Notes: generated by a model not told the origin, from the letters alone. A DNA stretch of 64,000 nt from Namhaeicola litoreus (GCF_042679565.1 NZ_JBHTMY010000001.1:186001-250000); one strand, 5' to 3'; positions 45,590-53,893 are shown, counted from the first letter of the stretch. Program-made: numbers and translations.

Positions 45590-46347
45590 AATTTATTTTT
45601 GAATTTTTGAAGCGCATTTTTTGTAAAGTCAGAAAGGACTAGTTTTCCGTTAATGGCTGCATATTTAGGTAAAAGCGTATCCCAATCCTCTGTTCCTTTC
45701 CACAGGACCGTTTTTAATGCAGCTAAGCTTTCTGTGCTATAGCCTGAAATTTTTGACGAAAACAATTCTATTTCATCATCCATCTCACGTATATTTTCAA
45801 AAACCTTTGCATACAAACCTTTCTCTTTTGCCCAATAAGCCGTCTTCCATTCATGGGCGCCAAGTGTTAATTCAGTTAAACCGGATTTTCCCATCTTTCT
45901 CTCTACTGCCGGAGCGATGACAAAAGGCCCTAAACCAATACTTAATTCAGATAATTTTATATCTGCCGATTCTGTGGCGTAACAATAATCGGCTGCAGCG
46001 GCAATACCTACTCCTCCCCCAACGGCTTTTCCTTGGATCCTAGCCATGATGATTTTAGAAGACTTACGCATGGAATTCATCAAATCGGCAAAGCCTCCGA
46101 AAAAAGCTGTGCCTTGAGCTATGTTATCAATTGTTAAAAGTTCATCAAAAAAAGCTCCTGCACAAAAACTTTTCTCACCTTCACTTTTCAAAATGATTAA
46201 ATTGATTTCCTTATCCTCTGAAACTCTGTTTATCGTATCAATTAATCTTTGAAGTAATTCTGTTGGAAAAGCATTGCTCGCTGGATGCCCGAATGTGATG
46301 GTGGCAATTTTTTTATTTGTATTGGTGAAAATAGTTCCCGGATTCAT
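45586..46347 (-). CDS. Enoyl-CoA hydratase/isomerase family protein
   Basis: The protein is 253 aa from the ATG at 46347; a TTG three codons upstream is possible. It has the crotonase fold with oxyanion-hole segments SFCAGAFFDELL and GKAVGGGVGIAAAADYCYA. The second catalytic-region acid is in LSELSIGLGPFVIAP. The usual N-R-P near the start is replaced by GHPASNAFP. The substrate is uncertain; methylglutaconyl-CoA hydratase-like or PaaG-like roles are both possible. It lies 12 bases after fabD in the same direction. Confidence 0.88.
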   Translation of the reverse strand: MNPGTIFTNTNKKIATITFGHPASNAFPTELLQRLIDTINRVSEDKEINLIILKSEGEKSFCAGAFFDELLTIDNIAQGTAFFGGFADLMNSMRKSSKIIMARIQGKAVGGGVGIAAAADYCYATESADIKLSELSIGLGPFVIAPAVERKMGKSGLTELTLGAHEWKTAYWAKEKGLYAKVFENIREMDDEIELFSSKISGYSTESLAALKTVLWKGTEDWDTLLPKYAAINGKLVLSDFTKNALQKFKNKL

Positions 46348-46359
46348 TTTATCCAAATT

Positions 46360-47238
46360 TTAGGAAACGCTCTCTGCAGAAACAGTGTTGTCTATTTTTT
46401 TGACTAACCCTTGCAGCACTTTTCCTGGACCGACTTCTAAAAATTCTGTAGCTCCGTCAGCTACCATTTGCTTAATTGTTTGTGTCCATTTGACTGGCGC
46501 GGTTAATTGAGCCATTAAATTTTCCTTAATTTCTTTAGGATCAACGACAGCAGATGCAGTTACGTTTTGATAAATAGGACAAATAGGTTGATGAAAAGTA
46601 GTTTCCTTTATCGCGTTGGCCAATTTTTCTCTTGCCGGCTCCATCATGGGTGAGTGAAAACCACCTCCAACAGGTAAAATTAAAGCTCTTTTCGCTCCTT
46701 TCGCTTTCATTCCTTCACATGCTTGGCTTACTGCATCAACTTCACCGGAAATAACTAACTGACCCGGACAGTTGTAGTTTGCTGCCACTACAACACCAGG
46801 TGTATCCGCACAAACTTGTTCTACAATACTGTCTTCTAAACCAAGAACTGCTGCCATTGTAGAGGGTTGTAATTCACAGGCATTTTGCATTGCCAGGGCT
46901 CGTTGGAAAACTAATTTTAAAGCAGAGGTAAAATCCAAAGTTTTATTGGCTACAAGGGCCGAAAATTCTCCCAAAGAATGCCCGGCAACCATATCAGGCT
47001 TAAACTGTTCTCCCAAGGTTTTAGCCAATATGACTGAATGCAAAAAAATAGCCGGTTGTGTAACTCTGGTTTGTTTTAAGTCTTCGGCAGATCCTTTAAA
47101 CATAATTTCAGTAATGTCAAACCCCAATATTTTATTGGCTTCATGAAAGTATTCTTTCGCCAAAGAAGATTTTTCGTATAACTCTAATCCCATTCCTGAA
47201 AATTGCGCTCCCTGTCCGGGAAAAATATATGCTGTCAT
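46360..47238 (-). CDS. fabD: Malonyl CoA-acyl carrier protein transacylase
   Basis: This enzyme loads malonyl groups onto ACP for fatty acid synthesis. The protein is 292 aa. The start YIFPGQGAQFSGMG, nucleophile Ser88 in AGHSLGE, the Arg of the active site in FQRALAMQ, and the catalytic His in GGGFHSPMM are all present. It heads a minus-strand run with a crotonase and two small genes. Confidence 0.96.
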   Translation of the reverse strand: MTAYIFPGQGAQFSGMGLELYEKSSLAKEYFHEANKILGFDITEIMFKGSAEDLKQTRVTQPAIFLHSVILAKTLGEQFKPDMVAGHSLGEFSALVANKTLDFTSALKLVFQRALAMQNACELQPSTMAAVLGLEDSIVEQVCADTPGVVVAANYNCPGQLVISGEVDAVSQACEGMKAKGAKRALILPVGGGFHSPMMEPAREKLANAIKETTFHQPICPIYQNVTASAVVDPKEIKENLMAQLTAPVKWTQTIKQMVADGATEFLEVGPGKVLQGLVKKIDNTVSAESVS

Positions 47239-47620
47239 CTTTACTATTTAATTTTAAACAGCAAAATTAATGAAAAGATATCGGAGTATACAGCAATCAG
47301 TAATCAGATTTGAGATATGACCTCAGATAGTGGTTCTTACTTTCCTTACTTAGAATAGAATTATTTTACAATTCAAACCCAAAATGAACAAAAAAATCGC
47401 CTTTTTTTTCGTAACTTTATGGGTCTATCAAATTTTTGACTGGCATTTTTTTCTTCTTATGAAAAACTTCTATAAACTAAATTGTCATCTCGACTTATCC
47501 TCGTAAGTGTTGGCGCAAAAATGCCAACCCCCTATAATTTTCGTGATTGTTTTTTAAAATTTTTTGGCATGGATTTATTTCATTGCCAAGCTTAATTTAT
47601 TCCTCCTAAATCTTAATGTT
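47239..47620. other. Non-coding interval between fabD and lipoprotein gene
   Basis: The 382 bases separate two divergent genes. On the right, TTGGC-N8-GCCAA (near 47512-47530) forms a hairpin next to ACCCCCTATAATTTTCG, a weak -7-like sequence that could start the lipoprotein transcript. A 40-codon frame at 47384-47506 was considered and not accepted. Nothing else stands out. Confidence 0.4.
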
Positions 47621-48157
47621 ATGAAAACCTTTATCAAACTTTTTATTCTACTTCTGGCCAGTATTGGGTTTTATGCTTGCAGCGAAGATTCGGTAGACGA
47701 ACTATTAGAAAAAGATCTCTCAATTACTGAAAAAATAGAGATTCCTGTACATGTAGACAAAACCAATGGTACTTGGGCTACTTTTGACAATTCGAAAGAA
47801 ATAAGTATCGACAATGCACAGACCCAAGACTACCTGAACAGGGTGAAAGCAGTAAAAATTAAAAGCCTGACCTACAGAATTATGAATTTTAACGGAGATC
47901 CTAACGGTCAGGTAGAAGCCTCTTTTCATTGTGCTAATCAACTATCACTAGCAAATACTTTTGTTGTGCAAACTGCCGCACAGAATATGATGCAATACCA
48001 AATAAATGAAATTGCCGAGTTAAACCGTATCGGACAAGCCCTTAAAAATGGCAAAAAAATGCAGGCAAGATATACCGGAAAGGCTTTATGCGACCAAGCT
48101 GATATGGATTTTGTTGTGCAAGTTACTCTTGAAGCAACTGTTACCGTGGGCCTATAA
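47621..48157 (+). CDS. Hypothetical lipoprotein
   Basis: The protein is 178 aa from the ATG at 47621. It has a lipoprotein signal (MKTFIKLFILLLASIGFYAC, lipid Cys20). The mature part begins with an acidic linker and then a probable beta-rich domain (VKIKSLTYRIMNFNGDPNGQVEASFHC). Two cysteines at the middle and near the end could pair. No family is recognised. It is monocistronic, with a strong terminator. Confidence 0.8.
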   Translation: MKTFIKLFILLLASIGFYACSEDSVDELLEKDLSITEKIEIPVHVDKTNGTWATFDNSKEISIDNAQTQDYLNRVKAVKIKSLTYRIMNFNGDPNGQVEASFHCANQLSLANTFVVQTAAQNMMQYQINEIAELNRIGQALKNGKKMQARYTGKALCDQADMDFVVQVTLEATVTVGL

Positions 48158-48197
48158 AACTATTTTTTCAACCACTCAACAAACAAATCTTTAAAGT

Positions 48198-48226
48198 CCA
48201 AACCTTACCGGTTTGGGCTTTTTTTT
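48198..48226 (+). terminator. Terminator after lipoprotein gene
   Basis: CCAAACC (48198-48204), loop TTACC, GGTTTGG (48210-48216), GC, then eight T residues. Confidence 0.9.
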
Positions 48227-48371
48227 ATCTATTAAATTCTAAAGGTACTAATCATTAACTACTCCTAGGAAGCGCGTTTCCGACGGTCAGGGTAGCAAAA
48301 CATTCAGTCATTCTTTTAAAAAATATGATGACAGATATTTTTTCATTATTTTCGTTTGACAAAATCAATGA

Positions 48372-49109
48372 ATGACCGAATCAAAGAGAAACTTTGCCTT
48401 TTCTATCTATTTAGGACTCGCTGCAATATTTATTGCCTCACTTGTTGTTTCTAATCTCATTTTTCAAAAATTCTTTAGTTGGAATTTTTTGGGTTGGTAT
48501 AATTTTGAGATCTCCGTAGGAATTTTACCTTATCCAGTAACGTTTTTGGTCACTGACCTAATCTCAGAAATTTACGGAAAAAAACGCGCCAATCAGGTGG
48601 TTGCCGCCGGTATATTTGCATCGGTTTTTTCTTTAATGATCATCATGGTTTCTGATGCTGCACCGGCCACAGAATGGTCACCTGTAGGTGATGAAATTTT
48701 TCACAGAGTTTTCGGCTTATCTGCTTTGGCGGTTTTTGCATCTGCAATGGCCTATTTGGTGGCACAATATGTCGATATTAGGATCTATCATTTTTGGAAA
48801 ACAAAAACCAAAGGAAAGCATTTATGGTTGCGAAACAATTTTTCTACAATTTCCTCACAATTTTTAGATACATTTTCTGTGCTTTTTTTACTCTGCTCTT
48901 TTAACGTGATCGAATGGGATCTATTCGGGAAATTATTGCTTAATGGGTTTCTATTTAAGTTGCTCATAGCCTTATCAGATACCCCGTTGCTCTATTTCTT
49001 TGTTCACTTATTTAGAAAACATTTCAATTTAGCGATTGGAGAAGAAATAGATTTCTTTCCCGATCACCAAGAATCTCAAAATGAAAAAGAAGAGAAGCTT
49101 TTGACCTGA
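48372..49109 (+). CDS. Queuosine precursor transporter (YhhQ/Vut_1 family)
   Basis: The 245-aa inner-membrane protein has about six to seven hydrophobic helices. Family motifs are SNLIFQKFF, PYPVTFLVTDLISEIYGKKRA and the C-terminal-half WLRNNFSTISSQFLDTFSVLF with the S-x-x-x-Q-x-x-D pattern. YhhQ imports 7-cyano- or 7-aminomethyl-deazaguanine for tRNA queuosine. The next gene in this direction is the amyloid regulator, 575 bases away, so it is not part of that locus. Confidence 0.88.
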   Translation: MTESKRNFAFSIYLGLAAIFIASLVVSNLIFQKFFSWNFLGWYNFEISVGILPYPVTFLVTDLISEIYGKKRANQVVAAGIFASVFSLMIIMVSDAAPATEWSPVGDEIFHRVFGLSALAVFASAMAYLVAQYVDIRIYHFWKTKTKGKHLWLRNNFSTISSQFLDTFSVLFLLCSFNVIEWDLFGKLLLNGFLFKLLIALSDTPLLYFFVHLFRKHFNLAIGEEIDFFPDHQESQNEKEEKLLT

Positions 49110-49171
49110 GTTTTTACCCATACCCATCCGTCTATATAGAAATCTCTCAAATTTGATTAAAAAATACAGAA

Positions 49172-49191
49172 ATACCCCACCGAGGGTATTG
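49172..49191 (+). promoter_or_regulatory. Palindromic operator (copy 1) ahead of a small transcript
   Basis: ATACCC-N6-GGGTAT followed by TG. It matches the copy at 50528-50547 in 16 of 20 positions, with all four differences inside the 6-base spacer. The last T of the palindrome (49189) lies 23 bases before TAATTTAA (49212), a -7-like box at the same distance as in copy 2. I infer a binding site for the LuxR-type regulator encoded next to it. Confidence 0.6.
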
Positions 49192-49225
49192 TCTTATTGG
49201 CAAAATATGACTAATTTAAGACCAT

Positions 49226-49306
49226 AACAATTTTCCCGAAATTGAGGTGATGAAAATGATCTCAAAAAAAGGGATTTTTTATGAGAGGTCTTCGGACCTC
49301 TTTTTT
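49226..49306 (+). ncRNA. Candidate small RNA co-controlled with the amyloid operon
   Basis: A transcript starting about 7-8 bases after the TAATTTAA box (49212) and ending at the terminator (49284-49306) would be about 80 nt. It contains GAGG-like Shine-Dalgarno sequence ahead of ATG codons at 49250 and 49256, but that reading frame runs through the terminator to 49318. A translated product is therefore unlikely. Evidence is positional only: the shared operator, the identical operator-to-box spacing and the terminator. Confidence 0.45.
49284..49306 (+). terminator. Intrinsic terminator of the small transcript
   Basis: AGAGGTC-TTCG-GACCTCT: a 7-bp stem with a stable TTCG loop, followed by six T residues. 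No gene of normal size ends nearby (the transporter stop is at 49109), which argues for a separate short transcript. Confidence 0.9.
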
Positions 49307-49479
49307 GTAATTCTTTAGACATTTGTTTTCTATCCTTTTCGACCAAAAAAAATCATTTAAGGCCAAATTAAAAAACGTCAAGAGGTTTTTGTCAACACAT
49401 CTAGATGTTTTTTGATTTTGTAGAACAATTTATGCTTTAGGCATTTAAAGCGATTCCTAAATATCTAAAACTAAAATTT

Positions 49480-49511
49480 CATAAATTGAGTACTACATTA
49501 CTCAATTTATG
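49480..49511. promoter_or_regulatory. Perfect 13-bp inverted repeat upstream of the LuxR-type regulator
   Basis: CATAAATTGAGTA (49480-49492) and TACTCAATTTATG (49499-49511) are exact inverted copies around a 6-base spacer. The centre lies about 42 bases before the -7 box of the regulator gene. There is no T run, so it is more likely a protein-binding site than a terminator. Confidence 0.55.
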
Positions 49512-49545
49512 GTATTGTCTCTAAAATTTATACCCCCTATATTTG
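49511..49545 (+). promoter_or_regulatory. Promoter of the LuxR-type regulator, with motif half-sites
   Basis: TATATTTG (49538-49545) is a consensus -7 box. GGTATTG (49511-49517) and ATACCCCC (49530-49537, touching the -7 box) are the two half-sites of the operator found at 49172 and 50528, but in the reversed order. This suggests autoregulation. The start codon is about 140 bases downstream. Confidence 0.5.
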
Positions 49546-49684
49546 CGCAGGTAAAACAGGATTAAATCAATTTTTTAAATTTTGATTTGACTTATTATAA
49601 TAACTATTTCTTTGCCGTTTTGGTTATTTTTATTTCATTGCAAACGATTTCCCCCGTTTAATGAAAACCTAAAGAGTTTATTAA

Positions 49685-50425
49685 ATGGATAAATATTACC
49701 CCTCAATCAGAAAGTTCATTGATGATATTTCTCAAATCTATCATCGAGAAAATCTGCATGGTCAATTTGACGTAAAAACCTATCGGTCTTATCCTACGGC
49801 TAAAAATGAATGCTTTTACGTTTTTGACCTCTTTCTAAATAAAATTATATATTTCAAAGGTTTCAATGATTTTTTAGGCTACAAGGACAAGATAGATTTA
49901 CCATTTATTTTTTCATGTTACCATCCAAAAGATAGAACTGTTGTTACCGATCTTATTAAGGAAGTAGTAAAAGAATTACCCAAACAAAACTTTCATTTAC
50001 ACGCCAACATCTTAAATATTGCTTATCGTTTTAAAAAGAACAACGGAGATTATTGTAAAATTTTAAGTCAGACCATTGTCTCTGACATTGATCCAAAGGG
50101 CAAAGTAACAAAGGTTTTACTGCGCTATACTGATATTTCCTTTATGGATTCGACCCCTATTGTTAAATGGGATGTAGATGAAAAATATTTCTGTAAAAAA
50201 ACAATTCAACAAAGGCTTATAGAACAATCTGATTTACCCCTAACCCGAAGAGAATCTGAGATTGCCTTTTTAATAGCTAAAAATTATACCAATTCTGAAA
50301 TTGCAGACCAATTGTGTATAAGCAAAAGTACGGTAGAATCACATCGAAAAAGCGTTTATAAAAAGACAAATTCTCACAGTAAAGATCATTTGATCTTGTT
50401 CTTAAAAAGCAAGGGAGCAATTTGA
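49685..50425 (+). CDS. LuxR-family transcriptional regulator of the curli-type locus
   Basis: The protein is 246 aa. Residues about 30-165 resemble a PAS-like sensor fold (NECFYVFDLFLNKIIYFKG, then FKKNNGDYCKILSQTIV...VLLRYTDIS). The C-terminal LuxR-type helix-turn-helix spans 186-246 (LTRRESEIAFLIAKNYTNSEIADQL, ISKSTVESHRKSVYKK). It occupies the position of CsgD in other curli loci, although CsgD has a receiver rather than a PAS-like domain. It directly precedes the curlin genes in the same direction. Control of the operon through the nearby palindromes is inferred. Confidence 0.88.
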   Translation: MDKYYPSIRKFIDDISQIYHRENLHGQFDVKTYRSYPTAKNECFYVFDLFLNKIIYFKGFNDFLGYKDKIDLPFIFSCYHPKDRTVVTDLIKEVVKELPKQNFHLHANILNIAYRFKKNNGDYCKILSQTIVSDIDPKGKVTKVLLRYTDISFMDSTPIVKWDVDEKYFCKKTIQQRLIEQSDLPLTRRESEIAFLIAKNYTNSEIADQLCISKSTVESHRKSVYKKTNSHSKDHLILFLKSKGAI

Positions 50426-50527
50426 GCTAACTACTACCTGATATTGCGTACTTACTTACCTAATATTCAAAATATCAAATATTTACAATATTCTTAAAAT
50501 CCTGACAAAACTAAAAATATTGAAAAT

Positions 50528-50575
50528 ATACCCCCCTCAGGGTATTGCCTTCAACATTAATTTAACATAATTTTG
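50528..50575 (+). promoter_or_regulatory. Curlin operon promoter with palindromic operator (copy 2)
   Basis: ATACCC-N6-GGGTAT (50528-50545, then TG) lies 23 bases before TAATTTTG (50568-50575), a consensus -7 box. Transcription would start near 50582, leaving an untranslated leader of about 118 bases. The operator centre is then at about -45, a usual position for an activator. The leader holds a CAAGAAT-N5-ATTCTTG hairpin. Confidence 0.65.
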
Positions 50576-50670
50576 GGGAAATCTTCATATTGCTATGAAT
50601 TCAATATTCGCATAAACCCTTAGATCAAGAATAAAAAATTCTTGGCTTGTGAAGTTATATTATTAACTAG

Positions 50671-50705
50671 AATTTTTATTAATTTAAAACCCCTCAACAA
50701 TGAGA
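50671..50705 (+). repeat. Upstream segment duplicated before curlin genes 1 and 2
   Basis: The stretch ahead of curlin 1 (AATTTTTATTAATTTAAAAC, then CCCTCAAC and ATGAG) recurs with few changes at 51801-51837 ahead of curlin 2. It shows that the tandem duplication of the curlin genes included the ribosome-binding region. The copy before curlin 3 is shorter and more diverged. Confidence 0.7.
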
Positions 50706-51713
50706 AAAAGTTACGTATGCGCTTTTGCGTTGATGATCGGAGCAATCGGATTTGCTCAAAACAATCAATCTACCGTTGAACAAAAAGGTTCAAACGGTGA
50801 AAGTAAAGTAGTTCAGGATGGACAACTAAATACCGCGATTCAGTATCAAACAAGCAATACTGGTTTGGTAAACATTTTTCAACAAGGTACTTCGAATTAT
50901 GCCAACCAAGATCAAGATAAACAATGGCAAGGTAATACTTCATTTGACGTTAATCCTTCTAAAATGTTTATGACTATCAAGCAAATAGGAGAAAGAAATA
51001 GAGCATGGCAAACCCAAAGATGGAGCAGTCAGACAGCGATTGCTGAGCAAAGAGGTAATGATAATACTTCACGGCAATTCCAATCTGGTAACCACGGTAA
51101 TTTAGCTGAAGTTTATCAACGTGACAATATGCATACAGCTACTCAGAACCAAACCGGGGAGACAGGAAGTTGGGTTTATATTAATCAATCCGGTTATAAA
51201 AATACAGCTACCCAAAACCAGATTAAGGGTATTGCAAATAGTGCTGAAGCAAGACAAAGTGGAGCACGAAATACTTCAACTCAGACTCAAAAAGGCTTTG
51301 GGAGTTTTTGGGGTGACAAGAACATTGTAAAAGTTAATCAGTCTGGAAATGATAACATAGCAACTCAAGATCAATCGAATCCAGGAAATATTCATGGTGT
51401 ATATCCTAATAATATTGCCGAAATCATCCAAAGTGCGAATGATGGTCTTGCTGTCCAAAATCAATATGGCCTTGATGGTTTTCAAAGAATTGAACAAAAA
51501 AATGGTCGTGACAATTATGGATATCAATATCAAGACGTTGCCTCAGAAAGGGGTGATGCAAGATTGATGCAAAATGGAAGCGGTAACTGGTCACAACAGT
51601 GGCAATATGGAACTGACAATACGTCAAATGTTAATCAAACTGGAAACGGAATGTGGAGTAAAGTAACCCAAAGCGGTGCTGGAAATACAAATACCGTGAT
51701 TCAAACAAATTAA
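50700..51713 (+). CDS. Curlin-repeat amyloid protein 1
   Basis: The 337-aa protein has a signal peptide (MRKSYVCAFALMIGAIGFAQ). The mature part is made almost wholly of about 12-13 imperfect units of about 22 residues, of the form Q-x-G-x-x-N-x-A-x-Q-x-Q (for example VNQSGNDNIATQDQ and INQSGYKNTATQNQ). This is the CsgA/CsgB curlin repeat: Gln and Asn ladders of a beta-solenoid amyloid. The length is over twice that of E. coli CsgA (151 aa). It lacks a T9SS C-terminal signal, fitting export by CsgG. The N-terminus NNQSTV and C-terminus WSKVTQSGAGNTNTVIQ are conserved in the next two genes. Confidence 0.9.
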   Translation: MRKSYVCAFALMIGAIGFAQNNQSTVEQKGSNGESKVVQDGQLNTAIQYQTSNTGLVNIFQQGTSNYANQDQDKQWQGNTSFDVNPSKMFMTIKQIGERNRAWQTQRWSSQTAIAEQRGNDNTSRQFQSGNHGNLAEVYQRDNMHTATQNQTGETGSWVYINQSGYKNTATQNQIKGIANSAEARQSGARNTSTQTQKGFGSFWGDKNIVKVNQSGNDNIATQDQSNPGNIHGVYPNNIAEIIQSANDGLAVQNQYGLDGFQRIEQKNGRDNYGYQYQDVASERGDARLMQNGSGNWSQQWQYGTDNTSNVNQTGNGMWSKVTQSGAGNTNTVIQTN

Positions 51714-51720
51714 TATTTCT

Positions 51721-51756
51721 TGGACATCCACTAAGGTGAATGTCCATTTTTTTTCT
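51721..51756 (+). terminator. Terminator-like hairpin between curlin 1 and curlin 2
   Basis: TGGACAT-c-CAC, loop TAAG, GTG-a-ATGTCCA, then about eight T residues. It sits inside the operon, right after curlin 1. It probably causes partial termination, so that curlin 1 is made in excess over the downstream genes. Confidence 0.75.
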
Positions 51757-51831
51757 TTTTTAAATAGAAATTAATTCGATTCTAGAAAAAAGTGCTTTAA
51801 AATTTTTTATTAATCTAAAACCCCCTCAACT

Positions 51832-52821
51832 ATGAGAAAAATTATGTTTGGCGCTATTGCGCTAATGATCGGAGCAATAGGATTTGCTCAGGACAATCAA
51901 TCGACGGTTTTTCAAAACGGTAATGACCTAAAAAGTGTCGTCAACCAAACTGGAAATAATAACGTAGCAGATCAAAATCAAGTTGACACTTGGGATGAAG
52001 TTTACATTTCTCAAAAAGGAACAAGTAACTATGCAAAACAGGTACAAACAGATGGCCCTGCTGCCAATGAAAGGTTAAATGTGGCTAAAATCAATCAAAT
52101 GGGAAATGGCAACAAAGCTTGGCAAACTCAATCAGGTGAAGTAGATGAGGCGTATGCAACTCAAGAAGGTAAAGAAAATGAATCCAGACAAACGCAAACT
52201 GAATGGAATGACTACTCCAAGATTAATCAAAATGGGAATGGCAATAAGGCTACACAAGAGCAAAAAAATGGTTCAGGCCATAATATTGCAAACACAAGTC
52301 AAAAAGGCATGGGAAATCAAGCTTGGCAATACCAAATTGATGGATTCAGAAATACGGCAAGTGTTGAGCAGCACGGAAAAATGAATGAAGCTAGACAAAC
52401 CCAAAATGGGAATGCATTTTATGGTGCAGATCAACAAAATTTAGTTTCTATTGTTCAGGAAGGTGATGAAAATAAAGCAACTCAAAAACAAGACAACTCC
52501 ATTGGAGGAGAAAACAATAGAAACAAATCATACATCACGCAAAATGGCAGTAAAAATATTGCTGCACAAGATCAATTTGGAGATATAGACTTTGCTAAGA
52601 TTACTCAAAAAGGTAGTGAAAATTATGGCTATCAAAAACAAGAAATTAATACAATTGGTGAAACAGCTATTTTAATGCAAAATGGTAAAGGAAATGAATC
52701 ATGGCAGTACCAATATGGTGAAGGCAATACTTCCAATGTGAATCAAACTGGATTGAGTCAATGGAGTAAAACTACACAAATGGGTATGAACAATACTACA
52801 ACCGTTACCCAATCTAACTAA
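51832..52821 (+). CDS. Curlin-repeat amyloid protein 2
   Basis: The 329-aa protein has a signal peptide (MRKIMFGAIALMIGAIGFAQ) nearly identical to those of its neighbours. Units of about 20-25 residues such as INQNGNGNKATQEQ and VNQTGNNNVADQNQ make up the mature protein. It ends with NTSNVNQTGLSQWSKTTQMG, shared almost exactly with curlin 3, so genes 2 and 3 are the closest pair. It is presumably a subunit of the same fibre, secreted through CsgG. Whether it is a major or minor subunit cannot be read from sequence. Confidence 0.9.
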   Translation: MRKIMFGAIALMIGAIGFAQDNQSTVFQNGNDLKSVVNQTGNNNVADQNQVDTWDEVYISQKGTSNYAKQVQTDGPAANERLNVAKINQMGNGNKAWQTQSGEVDEAYATQEGKENESRQTQTEWNDYSKINQNGNGNKATQEQKNGSGHNIANTSQKGMGNQAWQYQIDGFRNTASVEQHGKMNEARQTQNGNAFYGADQQNLVSIVQEGDENKATQKQDNSIGGENNRNKSYITQNGSKNIAAQDQFGDIDFAKITQKGSENYGYQKQEINTIGETAILMQNGKGNESWQYQYGEGNTSNVNQTGLSQWSKTTQMGMNNTTTVTQSN

Positions 52822-52848
52822 CCCTTTAATTACTTAAAACCCTTAGAT

Positions 52849-53829
52849 ATGAAAAAAATTATTTTTGGCGCAATAGCGCTAATGATCGGAGCAATAGGAT
52901 TTGCTCAAAACAACCAATCTACAGTATTGCAAGACGGAACTAATTTAATTAGTGATGTTATACAAGCAGGTGAACTCAACGTTGCTGACCAAAATCAGCA
53001 AGGAGACCAACAAGGTGCATTTATTAATCAGAATGGTAATAGAAATAAGGCTATTCAGGTTCAAAAGGATTTTCATTCTCGTTATGGTACTGCAACAATA
53101 AAGCAAGCGGGAAATGATAACGATGCTTATCAGAATCAATTAAACTTTGGCAATAATACTTTAATTGCCACTCAAAATGGTCAAAGAAATGAATCTGACC
53201 AATGGCAAAAAGGTGGCCATGGAAATGACGGAATTGTTTATCAAGGTAAAGGTGCAAACGACAATATTGCTTACCAAGAGCAACAAGGAACTAACAACTA
53301 TGTAAATGTTAGGCAAAGTGGTGATCGCAACTATTCGAATCAAAAACAATTAGTTTCGTTGCACGGTATTGCAAATATAAATCAATCTGGTAATGACAAT
53401 GATGCTTACCAAAGTCAAACTGGCGGTGTTTGGGATAACAATGGTGAAGTTAAGATTGTACAATCTGGCAATGGTAATTATGCAAAACAAGATCAAGCAA
53501 ATCCATCTTCAGGACCTGGCTTAGGAAATTACTCTTCTACCGTCCAAGAAAGTAATTTGAATGATGCATTTCAAAACCAATATGGCGAAGATGGAATGTT
53601 AACAATTATACAGAAAGGTGACAAAGAGAATTATGGATATCAAATTCAGGCGGCAGGCTCAAAAGGTGAAACTGCTAGTTTAAGCCAAAATGGTAAAGAT
53701 AATGATTCATGGCAATACCAATATGGTCAAGGGAACACTTCTACTGTAAAACAAACCGGTTTGAGTCACTGGAGCAAAACCACCCAAATGGGTATGAACA
53801 ATATAACAACAGTTACTCAATCTAATTAA
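52849..53829 (+). CDS. Curlin-repeat amyloid protein 3
   Basis: The 326-aa protein has the same signal peptide core (ALMIGAIGFAQ) and start NNQSTVLQDG as its neighbours. Repeat units include INQSGNDNDAYQSQ, IKQAGNDNDAYQNQ and VQSGNGNYAKQDQ; here the Ala is often followed by Tyr. The C-terminal 45 residues nearly match curlin 2. It lies 27 bases after curlin 2 with no terminator between, so the two are probably co-expressed. A 13-bp hairpin follows the gene. Confidence 0.9.
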   Translation: MKKIIFGAIALMIGAIGFAQNNQSTVLQDGTNLISDVIQAGELNVADQNQQGDQQGAFINQNGNRNKAIQVQKDFHSRYGTATIKQAGNDNDAYQNQLNFGNNTLIATQNGQRNESDQWQKGGHGNDGIVYQGKGANDNIAYQEQQGTNNYVNVRQSGDRNYSNQKQLVSLHGIANINQSGNDNDAYQSQTGGVWDNNGEVKIVQSGNGNYAKQDQANPSSGPGLGNYSSTVQESNLNDAFQNQYGEDGMLTIIQKGDKENYGYQIQAAGSKGETASLSQNGKDNDSWQYQYGQGNTSTVKQTGLSHWSKTTQMGMNNITTVTQSN

Positions 53830-53862
53830 GATTGAACTAAAAAGTAAATAACTATTTCAATT

Positions 53863-53893
53863 AATTAGCAGAGGGATTTACCCTCTGCTAATT
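53863..53893 (+). other. Long hairpin without T run, between curlin 3 and the nucleator-like gene
   Basis: AATTAGCAGAGGG (53863-53875), loop ATTTA, CCCTCTGCTAATT (53881-53893): a perfect 13-bp stem. No T run follows, so it is not a typical terminator. It may protect the 3' end of the curlin mRNA after processing, or it may weaken read-through. Confidence 0.6.

Noticed and set aside
47384..47506. 40-codon open frame (start MNKKIAFFFVTLW) upstream of the lipoprotein gene
   Set aside because: No promoter or ribosome-binding support, unusual composition (many Phe/Trp) and no tight packing to neighbours. Probably chance.
49250..49318. 22-codon open frame with a Shine-Dalgarno-like sequence inside the small transcript
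   Set aside because: The frame runs through the terminator hairpin and its stop lies after the T run, so a terminated RNA would not contain the stop codon.
50700..53829. Regular short repeats that could be taken for a CRISPR array or satellite DNA
   Set aside because: The periodicity is at protein level (about 22 residues, Q/G/N/A pattern) inside long open frames with signal peptides; DNA repeats are imperfect.
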